This document shows, in pieces, positions 15,834-22,796 of a stretch of 22,796 nucleotides of DNA. The DNA is from CADEED01 sp044871085 (lineage in GTDB: Bacteria > Pseudomonadota > Gammaproteobacteria > Steroidobacterales > Steroidobacteraceae). Under the pieces are notes generated by a model. The model was given only the letters and a program-made list of their open reading frames with translations, ran no database searches and was not told the DNA's origin. The translations under genes and the position numbers were made by a program. The stretch spans positions 1-22,796 of the forward strand of contig JBIOZI010000299.1 in assembly GCA_044871085.1 (NCBI GenBank), in the 5' to 3' direction. Numbering within the stretch: position 1 is the stretch's first letter; each line of letters starts with the position of its first letter.

Positions 15834-16373
15834 TCACAGTTTCGGCGGTGGCGGCTCGCGGGCGAGCAGCGCACGGATGTCTTCCTCGAGCTGCTCGCGT
15901 GTCGTGATGCCGGTGTGGCGCACGCAGATGGTGCCGTCGCGCGCGACCAGCACTGAAGTGGGGAACCCGAGCAGCGGACCGAATGCCGCGGCGAACCGGT
16001 CCTCGCCCCGGCCCACGAGTACCGGGTAATCCATGCGCATCGTCGCGACGAACGGCGCAATGCGCGCGAGGTCCTCGTCCACGGACACCCCGAGCACGCT
16101 GAACCCGGTGTCGCGATATGCATGGAACAGCTCGATGAGCCAGGGTATTTCCGCGCGGCACGGCCGGCACCACGTCGCCCAGAAATTGACGAGGATCACC
16201 CGGCCGCGATAGTCGGCGAGTCGCACCGGCTGTCCCGCCGGATCCCGCAGGGTGAATTCCAGGGCCGCAGGTTTGGGTGCTGCGGTGCAGGTGCCAGCCG
16301 CGGCTGACGCGGCCGACGCCGACAGCAGCGCACCGGCCAATAATGCAATGCAGCCATGAAACCGCCGTGACAT
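15834..16373 (-). CDS. TlpA-family periplasmic thiol-disulfide oxidoreductase
   Basis: A 179-residue protein with an N-terminal signal peptide (hydrophobic ALLAGALLSASAASA, cleavage near residue 25) and a thioredoxin fold of the TlpA/ResA type. The redox motif is WCRPC (C69, C72), preceded by VNFWATW, and a cis-proline loop GFPTS follows near residue 135. In this family such proteins reduce cysteines or apo-cofactor sites in the periplasm, often for cytochrome or copper-site maturation. The start ATG 16373 has GGAAGGG upstream. It lies 228 bases before the oxidase gene in the same direction, so it may share the cluster's role, for example reducing the SCO cysteines; that is inferred. It is separated from metB by 121 bases. 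Confidence 0.9.
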   Translation of the reverse strand: MSRRFHGCIALLAGALLSASAASAAAGTCTAAPKPAALEFTLRDPAGQPVRLADYRGRVILVNFWATWCRPCRAEIPWLIELFHAYRDTGFSVLGVSVDEDLARIAPFVATMRMDYPVLVGRGEDRFAAAFGPLLGFPTSVLVARDGTICVRHTGITTREQLEEDIRALLAREPPPPKL

Positions 16374-16494
16374 CGGAGCCCTTCCATGCGAACACGCGTG
16401 GCGGCATTCGCCGCGGCCCCGAGCATAACCAGCCCGACCCGCGGATGGCGAATACGGGCGCCGCCGCCGCTAACTACCTGCCCGGTTGAAAAAT

Positions 16495-17655
16495 TTACCC
16501 GCCCGCCAGTGCGCCGAGCCCTGCTTCGAGATCCCGCAGCAGGTCGTCGGTCGACTCGATGCCGATCGACAGGCGCAGCAGTCCATCGGCCAGCCCCGCG
16601 GCGGCACGCGCCTCCGGCGCCATGGCGGCATGCGTCATGGTGGCCGGATGGGCCACCAGGCTCTCGACGCCGCCCAGCGACTCGGCCAGCGAGAACAGCT
16701 CGAGCGCCTCCGAGAAGCGCCGCGCGCCGTCGACACCGCCCGCGACCTCCAGTGTCACGATGGCGCCGAAACCGGTCTGCTGGCGCTTCGCGATGTCGTG
16801 TCCCGGATGCGAGACGAGCCCCGGGTAGTAGACGCGCTGCACGTGCGGCTGCCGCGCGAGGAATTCCGCCACCGCCTGCGCATTGCGGCCGTGCTCACGC
16901 AGTCGCACGTGCAGCGTGCGCAGACCGCGCAAGGTGAGAAAGCTGTCGAACGCCGACCCCGTGAGACCCAGGCAGTTGCCCCACCAGCCGAGCTGCTCGG
17001 CGAGCTCCTTCGTTTTTGCGATCACGGCGCCGCCGACGACGTCGCTGTGGCCGTTGATGTACTTCGTGGTCGAGTGGACGACGATGTCGGCGCCGAGCTC
17101 GAGCGGGCGCTGCCAGCCCGGCGACAGGAACGTGTTGTCCGCCACGACCAGTGCGCCCGCGGCATGGGCGCGCGCCGCGATGGCCGCGATGTCCGTGATG
17201 CGCAGCAGCGGGTTGCTGGGGGTTTCGATCCACACCAGCGCCGCGGGTCTTGCGAGCGCGGCATCGACCGCCTGCGCGTCGCCGAAATTCACGAAGTCCA
17301 CGTCGAGCTCGGCGCGCTTTTTCCACGCGGTGAACAGCCGGAAAGTGCCACCGTAGCAGTCGTGCGGCGCGATGACGCGCGCGCCCACCGGCAGCAGGTG
17401 TCCGACGAGCGTGATGGCACCCATGCCGGAGGCGGTGATCACCGCTCCCGCTCCGCCTTCGAGATCCGCGAGGGCGTCACCTAACAAGTCGCGCGTCGGA
17501 TTGCCCGAACGGCTGTAGTCGTATTTTCGCTTGTCGCCGAAGCCGCGGAACGCATACGTCGAAGACAGGTGCAGAGGCGGCACCACGGCGCCGGTCACGT
17601 CGCAGCTCTCGAGCCCCGCACGCACGGCACGGGTGTCCTGGGTCAGAGTCGTCAT
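16495..17655 (-). CDS. metB: cystathionine gamma-synthase / O-succinylhomoserine (thiol)-lyase
   Basis: A 386-residue cytosolic PLP enzyme of the Cys/Met metabolism family. It has the Schiff-base lysine K198 (HSTTKYINGHSD), D173 (VADNTF) that pairs with the PLP nitrogen, Y46 and R48 (YDYSRSGNPT), and Y101 (CYGGTF). K198 is at the position found in E. coli MetB. The reaction joins activated homoserine to cysteine, or sulfide in related enzymes, so transsulfuration versus direct sulfhydrylation cannot be separated by sequence alone. It follows metX after 24 bases and would be co-transcribed and controlled by the SAM riboswitch. AGGA lies nine bases before ATG 17655. Methionine gamma-lyase is an unlikely alternative given the metX neighbour. 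Confidence 0.9.
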   Translation of the reverse strand: MTTLTQDTRAVRAGLESCDVTGAVVPPLHLSSTYAFRGFGDKRKYDYSRSGNPTRDLLGDALADLEGGAGAVITASGMGAITLVGHLLPVGARVIAPHDCYGGTFRLFTAWKKRAELDVDFVNFGDAQAVDAALARPAALVWIETPSNPLLRITDIAAIAARAHAAGALVVADNTFLSPGWQRPLELGADIVVHSTTKYINGHSDVVGGAVIAKTKELAEQLGWWGNCLGLTGSAFDSFLTLRGLRTLHVRLREHGRNAQAVAEFLARQPHVQRVYYPGLVSHPGHDIAKRQQTGFGAIVTLEVAGGVDGARRFSEALELFSLAESLGGVESLVAHPATMTHAAMAPEARAAAGLADGLLRLSIGIESTDDLLRDLEAGLGALAGG

Positions 17656-17679
17656 CCTGGAGTCCTGGTTTTTGTTCGT

Positions 17680-18750
17680 TTAAGAAAGAACGTTCGCGAA
17701 GATCGGCGCGAGGCGCCGGTTTTCCTTCAAGAAAGCATCGTGTCCGTATACCGAGGAGATCTCGTGCAGCTCGGCGTTCGGCAGGCGCGCCACCATGGCA
17801 CGCATGTCCGCGAGCGGGACGAGCTGGTCCTCGCGCACCGCGATCGCGGTGACCGGTGCGAAGATGCGCGCCGCATCCACGCGGTGCAGGTCGATGGATT
17901 CGGACAGGCAAACAAACGATTCGGGGCGATAAGTCTTCGCGTACTCGGCGCCGCGCGCGAACAGGTATTCCTCGACGGGCAGCACGAATCGCTCGTCTGC
18001 CCGCCCCTCTTCAGCGCCTGCAACGCGCCGCGGCGCGCCCGAGAACCGCGCCGCGAACTCCTCGGGGCTGCGGTAGGTTGCCATCGCCAGCGCGCGCGCG
18101 AGTTCCAGTCCTCGAGCCGGCTGGCCGGACTCGATGGCGAATTTGACCATCCTCCGTTGCACCACACGCCACGCCGACGCCATGGGATGCGCGCGATCGG
18201 CGGCGCTGATCACGATGAGCCGCGCGACGCGGTCGGGATAGCGCTCGCCGAACGCCAGCGCGACCATGCCGCCGTACGACGCGCCCGCGATCGCCCGCAG
18301 GCTCGCGATGCCGAGGTGATTCAGCAGCCGCAGGATCAGCTCGGCCTGGTCGTAGGCGGAAATGCTGGGAAACGCCGCGCCATCGCGCGGCCCGGTGGAA
18401 TCCGCGCTCGCGCCGAGATAGTCGAAGCTCAGGATGCGAAACTGCTGGGTGTCGAGCGCCAGGCCCGGACCCACCACTTCGTGCCACCAGCCGGCACGCG
18501 GCTCGTCGGGCAGCCACACGCGCCGCGATGCCGAAATGCCCCCGATCGCGACCACCACGGGCGCGGCGGCGGGACCGGTCAGGCGCCAGGCCACCGTCAC
18601 TCCGTCGAGCGTGCCGCCGAAGTGCAGCTTGAGCGTGCCGGGCACCACCAACGTGCCCTCGCGCACCAGCGGATGCGCAGAGGTTTCGCCCTCGGCCGAG
18701 GCCGGATTGCGCGCGGCGGCGGTGATGACGTGATTCTTGTCGATGCTCAT
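17680..18750 (-). CDS. metX: homoserine O-acyltransferase (alpha/beta hydrolase, MetX type)
   Basis: Activates homoserine at the first committed step to methionine. The 356 residues form an alpha/beta-hydrolase fold with the triad S158 (GASYGGM), D308 (REDQLVP) and H337 (YGHDAFL). I chose ATG 18750: GGAG precedes it at good spacing and the start codon lies in the riboswitch sequester helix; a TTG at 18783 in the same frame would add eleven residues. The acyl donor is not certain: this fold includes both acetyl- and succinyl-transferases, and close gammaproteobacterial proteins are often succinyl-specific, which would match the MetB partner. The gene is read from a promoter beyond the SAM-I aptamer. 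Confidence 0.9.
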   Translation of the reverse strand: MSIDKNHVITAAARNPASAEGETSAHPLVREGTLVVPGTLKLHFGGTLDGVTVAWRLTGPAAAPVVVAIGGISASRRVWLPDEPRAGWWHEVVGPGLALDTQQFRILSFDYLGASADSTGPRDGAAFPSISAYDQAELILRLLNHLGIASLRAIAGASYGGMVALAFGERYPDRVARLIVISAADRAHPMASAWRVVQRRMVKFAIESGQPARGLELARALAMATYRSPEEFAARFSGAPRRVAGAEEGRADERFVLPVEEYLFARGAEYAKTYRPESFVCLSESIDLHRVDAARIFAPVTAIAVREDQLVPLADMRAMVARLPNAELHEISSVYGHDAFLKENRRLAPIFANVLS

Positions 18751-18860
18751 CGAGTGCTCCACTGCGAATGCTCCACTACTCAACGGGCACTCGAAGTGAG
18801 CAGCCGCGCGCTATGCGCGGCACCTCGCCAAGCGCAACGCGCTTGGGCCGAGGCTGCTCA
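18745..18860 (-). promoter_or_regulatory. expression platform of the metX SAM riboswitch
   Basis: Reading the minus strand, TGAGCAGCC (18860-18852) can pair with GGCTGCTCA (18805-18797), enclosing a CCAAGCGC/GCGCTTGG hairpin (18846-18828) and a GC-rich hairpin. Alternatively, GCTCA plus TCGAGTGC (18801-18787, with CT bulged) can pair with GCACTCGATGAGC at 18757-18745, which contains the metX start codon. The first helix also competes with aptamer P1, since both use the TGAG at 18860-18857. SAM binding would free the sequestering strand and hide the ATG. No T run is seen, so control looks translational. The pairings are seen directly; the switching model is inferred. Confidence 0.75.
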
Positions 18861-18988
18861 TCTGCCGGTCCCGACACGCAAACACCCGGCAGGCGTTTTC
18901 ACGTCGGATCCGCAGGAGTTGGCACCTTTCCGCTTCGCGGCGGTTGCCCCGGCTTCTTCGGGCCTATCCCTCAGCCGGTCTCGATGAG
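18857..18988 (-). promoter_or_regulatory. SAM-I riboswitch aptamer (S-box)
   Basis: P1 pairs CTCATC (18988-18983) with GATGAG (18862-18857). P2 contains the kink-turn GAGGGA with CCGGCT/AGCCGG arms and GGCCC for the pseudoknot. P3 follows as GGCAACC, a CCGC/GCGG stem, then GGTGCCAACTCC. These are the conserved core segments of SAM-I. The 3' P4 part is longer than usual, giving about 132 bases overall. It lies between a promoter and metX-metB, where SAM would repress methionine synthesis. Confidence 0.9.
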
Positions 18989-18995
18989 TGCGCGA

Positions 18996-19024
18996 ATTCT
19001 ATGAGTCAGGTCACCAAGGCGCAA
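18996..19024 (-). promoter_or_regulatory. promoter of metX-metB
   Basis: On the minus strand TTGCGC (19024-19019) is followed after 17 bases by TAGAAT (19001-18996), which matches the -10 consensus at five of six positions. Transcription would start just before the riboswitch P1, leaving little extra leader. The -35 is weak. Confidence 0.55.
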
Positions 19025-19034
19025 GCATTTGGGC

Positions 19035-19063
19035 TTGCATTTGCGCTTCCAGACCGGTCTAAT
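19035..19063 (+). promoter_or_regulatory. promoter of the yerC-his operon
   Basis: TTGCAT (19035-19040) and TCTAAT (19058-19063) are 17 bases apart; the -10 matches at five of six positions, the -35 at three. Transcription would begin near 19070, about 40 bases before the regulator ATG. It diverges from the metX promoter without overlapping it. Confidence 0.55.
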
Positions 19064-19086
19064 GCGTCATTGTATTAACGCATTAG
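19059..19086. promoter_or_regulatory. inverted-repeat operator candidate for the TrpR-like regulator
   Basis: CTAATGCGT (19059-19067) and ACGCATTAG (19078-19086) are perfect 9-bp inverted arms around a 10-base spacer. The repeat overlaps the -10 and the predicted start of the yerC promoter, where a bound dimer would block transcription. A separate palindrome AGACCGGTCT lies at 19051-19060. Binding by the adjacent YerC-type protein is inferred. Confidence 0.5.
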
Positions 19087-19110
19087 TACATTGAAGCAAA
19101 TCGGCCTCCA

Positions 19111-19422
19111 ATGAAGCAGCACCGCAACGTCACCGCACGCCAGGAAGCGCTCTCCGAGCGCAGCCTGTTCGCCGCGGTGCTCACCCTGAAGACGGTCGAC
19201 GAATGTCGGGCCTTCTTTCGCGACCTGTGCACACCGGCCGAGCTGCAGGCCATCGCGGACCGTTGGGCGGTGGTGGAGTGGCTGCAGAAAGGCCTGCCCT
19301 ATCGCGAGATCCACCGCCTCACCGGCGTCAGCGTCACCACCATCGGCCGAGTCGCCCGCTATCTCGCCGACGGCAACGGCGGCTACGCGCTCGCGGTCAA
19401 CCGGCAGCAGCGGCACGCCTGA
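19111..19422 (+). CDS. YerC/YecD-family TrpR-related DNA-binding protein
   Basis: A 103-residue all-helical protein of the Trp repressor superfamily. The helix-turn-helix region is about residues 66-90 (LPYREIHRLTGVSVTTIGRVARYL), preceded by the typical LCTPAELQAIADRW segment. Its position directly before hisG is common in gammaproteobacteria of this type and suggests control of histidine synthesis, but the ligand is not established by sequence. No strong ribosome site precedes ATG 19111. The hisG gene follows after 56 bases, and an inverted repeat overlaps its own promoter, consistent with autoregulation. Confidence 0.87.
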   Translation: MKQHRNVTARQEALSERSLFAAVLTLKTVDECRAFFRDLCTPAELQAIADRWAVVEWLQKGLPYREIHRLTGVSVTTIGRVARYLADGNGGYALAVNRQQRHA

Positions 19423-19478
19423 TCCCTTCCGCTCGCGCCGCCGCTCGAGCCCAAGCACTCCGCACATTCCCGGCACAC

Positions 19479-20387
19479 ATGAAACCCAACGACAAAGACC
19501 AGCGCCTCAAACTCGCCGTCCAGAAATCCGGCCGGCTCACCGATCCGTCGCTCGAGCTGCTCAAGAGCTGCGGGCTCAAGCTGTCGCGCGGCCGGGACCA
19601 GCTCATGGGCTTCGGCGAGAACATGCCGCTCGACGTCCTGTTCGTGCGCGATGACGACATCCCCGACCTGGTGCAGGAAGACGTCTGCGATCTCGGGCTG
19701 GTCGGCCGCAACGTGCTCGAGGAAAAACGTCTCGAGCTCACCTCGCGCGGCCATGCGCCCGCCTTCATCGAGCTGATGACGCTCGATTACGGCCGCTGCC
19801 GCCTGTCGCTGGCCGTGCCCGAGGGCTTCTCCTACGAGGGCGCGCGCTCGCTCGCGGGCAAGCGGATAGCCACCACCTACCCGTACACGCTCGAGCGCTA
19901 TCTACGGGAGCGCGGCGTGGCGGCCGACATCGTCACGCTGTCGGGAGCGGTGGAGATCGCGCCGCGCCTCGGGCGCGCCGACCTCATCTGCGATCTCGTC
20001 TCGACGGGTTCCACGCTGCAGGCCAATCACCTGCGCGAGGTGGAGACGGTGCTCGAGAGCAAGGCGTTGCTGATCCGCACCCCGGTCGCGCTGTCGCCCA
20101 CGAAGCAGGAATGGGTAGATAGGCTGCTGCTGCGCATCGACGGCGTGCAGCAGGTGCGCGAGAGCAAGTACATCATGCTGCACGCGCCGCGTTCGGCGCT
20201 GCCGGAAATCCGCAAGTTGCTGCCGGGCAGCGAGTCTCCGACCATCATTCCGCTGGATGGGGCCGGCGACAAGGTCGCGATCCACGCCGTGTGCCGCGAA
20301 AACGTATTCTGGGAGACGCTCGAGAGTCTCAAGAAGGCCGGTGCGAGCTCGCTGCTCGTGCTGCCGGTAGAGAAGATGCTCGTCTAG
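19479..20387 (+). CDS. hisG: ATP phosphoribosyltransferase, long form
   Basis: HisG starts histidine synthesis by joining ATP and PRPP. The 302 residues correspond to the long, self-sufficient form: catalytic domains with DLGLVGRNVLEE and the PRPP-binding DLVSTGSTLQAN, then a C-terminal ACT-like regulatory domain (from about residue 225, near LLLRIDGVQQVRESKYI) that in the family binds histidine. No HisZ partner is therefore needed. The start ATG 19479 has a weak ribosome site and lies 56 bases after the regulator gene. The stop is seven bases before hisD. Confidence 0.96.
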   Translation: MKPNDKDQRLKLAVQKSGRLTDPSLELLKSCGLKLSRGRDQLMGFGENMPLDVLFVRDDDIPDLVQEDVCDLGLVGRNVLEEKRLELTSRGHAPAFIELMTLDYGRCRLSLAVPEGFSYEGARSLAGKRIATTYPYTLERYLRERGVAADIVTLSGAVEIAPRLGRADLICDLVSTGSTLQANHLREVETVLESKALLIRTPVALSPTKQEWVDRLLLRIDGVQQVRESKYIMLHAPRSALPEIRKLLPGSESPTIIPLDGAGDKVAIHAVCRENVFWETLESLKKAGASSLLVLPVEKMLV

Positions 20388-20394
20388 GGAACCT

Positions 20395-21705
20395 GTGAAA
20401 ACGATCGCCTGGAACAATGCCACCGCAGCCGAACGCCGTGCCGCCCTCGCGCGCCCCGCGGCCGGGACGCGTGCCGAAGTGTTCGCGACGGCCAGCTCCA
20501 TCGTCGAGGCGGTGCGCGCCGGCGGCGACGCGGCCGTGCAGCGCTTCACCCGGCAGTTCGGCGGCCCGGAACTCGCGTCGTTGCGCGTCACCGCGGATGA
20601 GTTTCGCGCCGCGCGCGCCGCGCTCACGTCGGCGCAAATCGCCGCGCTCGAACGCGCGGCAGCCAACGTGTCGCGCTTCCACGAAGCGCAGGTGTCGCTG
20701 CCATTGTCGGTCGAGACCATGCCCGGTGTCGTGTGCGAGCGTGTGGTGCGCCCCATCGACAGTGTCGGCCTGTACGTGCCGGCCGGTTCGGCCCCGCTGC
20801 CCTCCACGGCCATCATGCTCGCGGCGCCGGCGCGCATCGCCGGATGTCCGGCGCGCGCGCTGGCGAGCGCGCCCGGGCCGGATGGGCGCATTCATTCCGC
20901 GGTGCTCGTGGCGGCGCAGCTGTGCGGCATCGAGACCGTCTACAAGATGGGCGGCGCGCAGGCGATCGCCGCGTTTGCATTCGGTACCGAGACCGTGCGC
21001 AAGGTCGACAAGATCTTCGGTCCGGGCAGCGCCTGGGTCACCGCCGCCAAGCAGATCGTCGCCGCCGACCCCGCCGGCGCCGCCATCGACCTGCCCGCCG
21101 GGCCATCCGAGGTGCTGGTCATCGCGGACGAATCCGCAGACGCACGCTTCGTCGCCGCCGACCTGCTCGCGCAGGCGGAGCACGACACGATTGCCCAGGT
21201 GCTGCTCGTGACGACCTCGAGCAGCTTCGCGCAGCAGGTGATGGACCAGGTCGCCGCGCAGAGCGCAGGCCTCAGCCGCCTGCGCATCGTCACCGAGTCG
21301 CTGGCGAATTGCCGGTACATCGTCGTGCCGGATCTCGCGACCGCCCTCGAAGTGTCGAATGAATACGCGCCCGAACATCTCATCATCCAGACGCGCGAGC
21401 CGCGCGCGCTCCTGCCGGGAGTCACGAATGCCGGCTCCGTGTTCCTCGGCCCGTGGTCCCCGGAGTCCATCGGCGACTACTGCTCGGGCACCAACCACGT
21501 GCTGCCGACGTTCGGCTACGCGCGCAGCTACAGCGGGGTATCGCTGCTCGAGTTCCAGAAGCGCATCACCGTCCAGGAGTTGAGCGCAGACGGGCTGCGC
21601 GCACTCGGCCCGACGGCCATCACGCTCTCGGACCTGGAAGGGCTCGATGCGCACGGCGCCGCGGTCAAGGTGCGCCTGGCGGCGCTGAACGGAGCTGCCG
21701 CATGA
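20395..21705 (+). CDS. hisD: histidinol dehydrogenase
   Basis: HisD oxidises histidinol to histidine in two NAD+-dependent steps. The 436 residues match the family. Catalytic E327 and H328 (YAPEHL) and zinc-side Q260 and H263 (QAEHDT) are in place, with a GPGSAWVTAAKQ segment and SGTNHVLPT near the end. The GTG start at 20395 has AGGG a few bases upstream and is seven bases from hisG; the stop overlaps the hisC start (ATGA). Nothing unusual was seen. Confidence 0.97.
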   Translation: MKTIAWNNATAAERRAALARPAAGTRAEVFATASSIVEAVRAGGDAAVQRFTRQFGGPELASLRVTADEFRAARAALTSAQIAALERAAANVSRFHEAQVSLPLSVETMPGVVCERVVRPIDSVGLYVPAGSAPLPSTAIMLAAPARIAGCPARALASAPGPDGRIHSAVLVAAQLCGIETVYKMGGAQAIAAFAFGTETVRKVDKIFGPGSAWVTAAKQIVAADPAGAAIDLPAGPSEVLVIADESADARFVAADLLAQAEHDTIAQVLLVTTSSSFAQQVMDQVAAQSAGLSRLRIVTESLANCRYIVVPDLATALEVSNEYAPEHLIIQTREPRALLPGVTNAGSVFLGPWSPESIGDYCSGTNHVLPTFGYARSYSGVSLLEFQKRITVQELSADGLRALGPTAITLSDLEGLDAHGAAVKVRLAALNGAAA

Positions 21706-22745
21706 GCATCCTCGCGCTCGCGCGTCCTGACATCGTGGCGTTGAAGGCCTATTCGCACGCGTCCTGGGACCCGGCCTTCGACCGGCTGCACGCCAACGAG
21801 CTGCCGTGGCGCGCGGAGACCGACCGCACGCTGGCGGGCCTCAACCGCTATCCGGAACCGCACCCGCACGCGCTCGCGCAGCGCCTCGCCGCTCTCTACG
21901 GCGTGCGCGCGGACCAACTACTGCCCGGACGCGGCAGCGACGAATCCATCGACCTGCTGGTGCGCGGGTTCTGCCGCGCCGGAGTCGACAACGTCATCCT
22001 CTGCCCCCCCACCTTCGGCATGTACGCGGTGGCCGCGCGCATCCAGGGAGCGGCGGTGCGCGAGGTGCCGTTGACGCAGGACGGTTACGCGCTCGACGCG
22101 GCGCAGGTGTTGAATGCCTGCGATGCGCACACCAGGATCGTGTTCCTCTGCAGCCCCAACAATCCCACCGGCAATGCCATCGATCCAGCCGCGATCGAGC
22201 GACTGCTCGGTGCGCTCGCGAACCGCGCGCTCGTGGTCGTCGACGAGGCGTATGTCGAATTCTCGGGCGCCGAGTCGTGGAGCCGACGGCTCGATCAGTT
22301 CCCGAACCTCGTCGTGCTGCGGACGCTGTCCAAGGCCTACGGCCTCGCCGGCGCGCGCGTCGGCTCGCTGATCGCGGGGCCCGAGGTGGTGAATCTGCTG
22401 AGCAAGGTGATCCCGCCCTATTCCATTCCGCAGCTCACCATCGAGGCGGTGTTCGCCACGCTCGCGCCGGCGCAGGCCGCCGTGCAGCGCGAGCGGGTGG
22501 CGCAGGTGTGCGCCGAGCGCGAGCGCGTACGCGCCGCGCTGGCAGACAAGCGCTGCGTACGCCGCATCTGGCCGAGCGTCGCGAATTTCCTGCTGGTCGA
22601 CTTCGCCGATCCCGACGCCGCGCTGGCCGCGGCGCGCGCGGCCAAGCTGCTGATCCGCGACATGCGCGCCGCTGCACCGCCGTCGCTGCGCATCTCGATC
22701 GGCACGCCGGAACAGAACGACCGCCTTCTCGGGAGCTTCGCATGA
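21702..22745 (+). CDS. hisC: histidinol-phosphate aminotransferase
   Basis: A class I/II PLP transaminase that makes histidinol phosphate from imidazole-acetol phosphate. The 347 residues contain the PLP lysine K211 (RTLSKAYGLAGAR), SPNNPTGN near residue 150, VVDEAY before the lysine, and the family's early NRYPEPHP segment. The ATG overlaps the hisD stop, and GGAG precedes it by eight bases. The end in turn overlaps hisB (ATGA). Other HisC-like transaminases exist, but the position between hisD and hisB makes the assignment secure. Confidence 0.96.
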   Translation: MSILALARPDIVALKAYSHASWDPAFDRLHANELPWRAETDRTLAGLNRYPEPHPHALAQRLAALYGVRADQLLPGRGSDESIDLLVRGFCRAGVDNVILCPPTFGMYAVAARIQGAAVREVPLTQDGYALDAAQVLNACDAHTRIVFLCSPNNPTGNAIDPAAIERLLGALANRALVVVDEAYVEFSGAESWSRRLDQFPNLVVLRTLSKAYGLAGARVGSLIAGPEVVNLLSKVIPPYSIPQLTIEAVFATLAPAQAAVQRERVAQVCAERERVRAALADKRCVRRIWPSVANFLLVDFADPDAALAAARAAKLLIRDMRAAAPPSLRISIGTPEQNDRLLGSFA

Positions 22746-22796
22746 GCAAGCCATCTTCGAACAAGGTGCTGTTCGTCGATCGCGACGGTACGCTGA
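22742..22796 (+). CDS. hisB: start of bifunctional histidinol-phosphatase / IGP dehydratase
   Basis: Only 18 codons are in the window. They read MSKPSSNKVLFVDRDGTL, with the DxD of a HAD-type phosphatase (D13, D15). This is the N-terminal half of the fused HisB found in gammaproteobacteria, where it dephosphorylates histidinol phosphate; the dehydratase half would lie beyond the right edge. GGGAG lies upstream and the ATG overlaps the hisC stop. A stand-alone HAD phosphatase is not excluded until the rest is seen. Confidence 0.85.
   Translation, partial: MSKPSSNKVLFVDRDGTL

Noticed and set aside
18783..18785. TTG at 18783 as the metX start
   Set aside because: It adds eleven residues with no family match, and ATG 18750 has a ribosome site and fits the riboswitch sequester helix.

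Overview
The window is a GC-rich, gene-dense bacterial chromosome segment. The gene order yerC-hisG-hisD-hisC-hisB (with a phosphatase-type HisB N-terminus), a metX-metB pair behind a SAM riboswitch, and an ilvC-leu cluster all suggest a gammaproteobacterium near Xanthomonadales/Steroidobacterales. That placement is inferred from gene content, not from a search. No tRNA, rRNA, insertion sequence, prophage or CRISPR array was seen.

Layout. Minus strand 1-2705: an MFS-like permease cut by the window edge, and an M17 leucyl aminopeptidase. Plus strand 2774-9637: a branched-chain amino acid operon, ilvC-leuA-ilvE-leuC-leuD-leuB. It is preceded by a promoter, a 40-residue Leu/Val-rich leader peptide and a terminator/antiterminator pair, i.e. 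a ribosome-mediated attenuator. 9638-10054 has no convincing gene. Plus 10055-11140: a LysR-type regulator whose long C-terminal tail overlaps the convergent gene.

Minus 16373-11086: an accessory redox cluster. A TlpA-like thioredoxin is followed, after a 228-base gap, by a tight run of five genes: Tat-exported multicopper oxidase, SCO-like protein, a secreted unknown protein, a 70-residue unknown protein, and a larger secreted unknown protein that shares a C-terminal domain with the first unknown. This is the least familiar part of the window.

Minus 19024-16495: promoter, SAM-I riboswitch, metX and metB, for methionine biosynthesis. The riboswitch has a readable translational switch in which the metX start codon is buried in an alternative helix. 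Plus 19035-22796: a promoter overlapped by an inverted-repeat operator candidate, a TrpR-related YerC-type regulator, then hisG, hisD, hisC and the start of hisB.

Three amino acid pathways here (Leu/Val, Met, His) thus appear under three kinds of control: attenuation, riboswitch and probable repressor. The best leads are the two RNA switches and the oxidase/SCO/paralogous-protein cluster.
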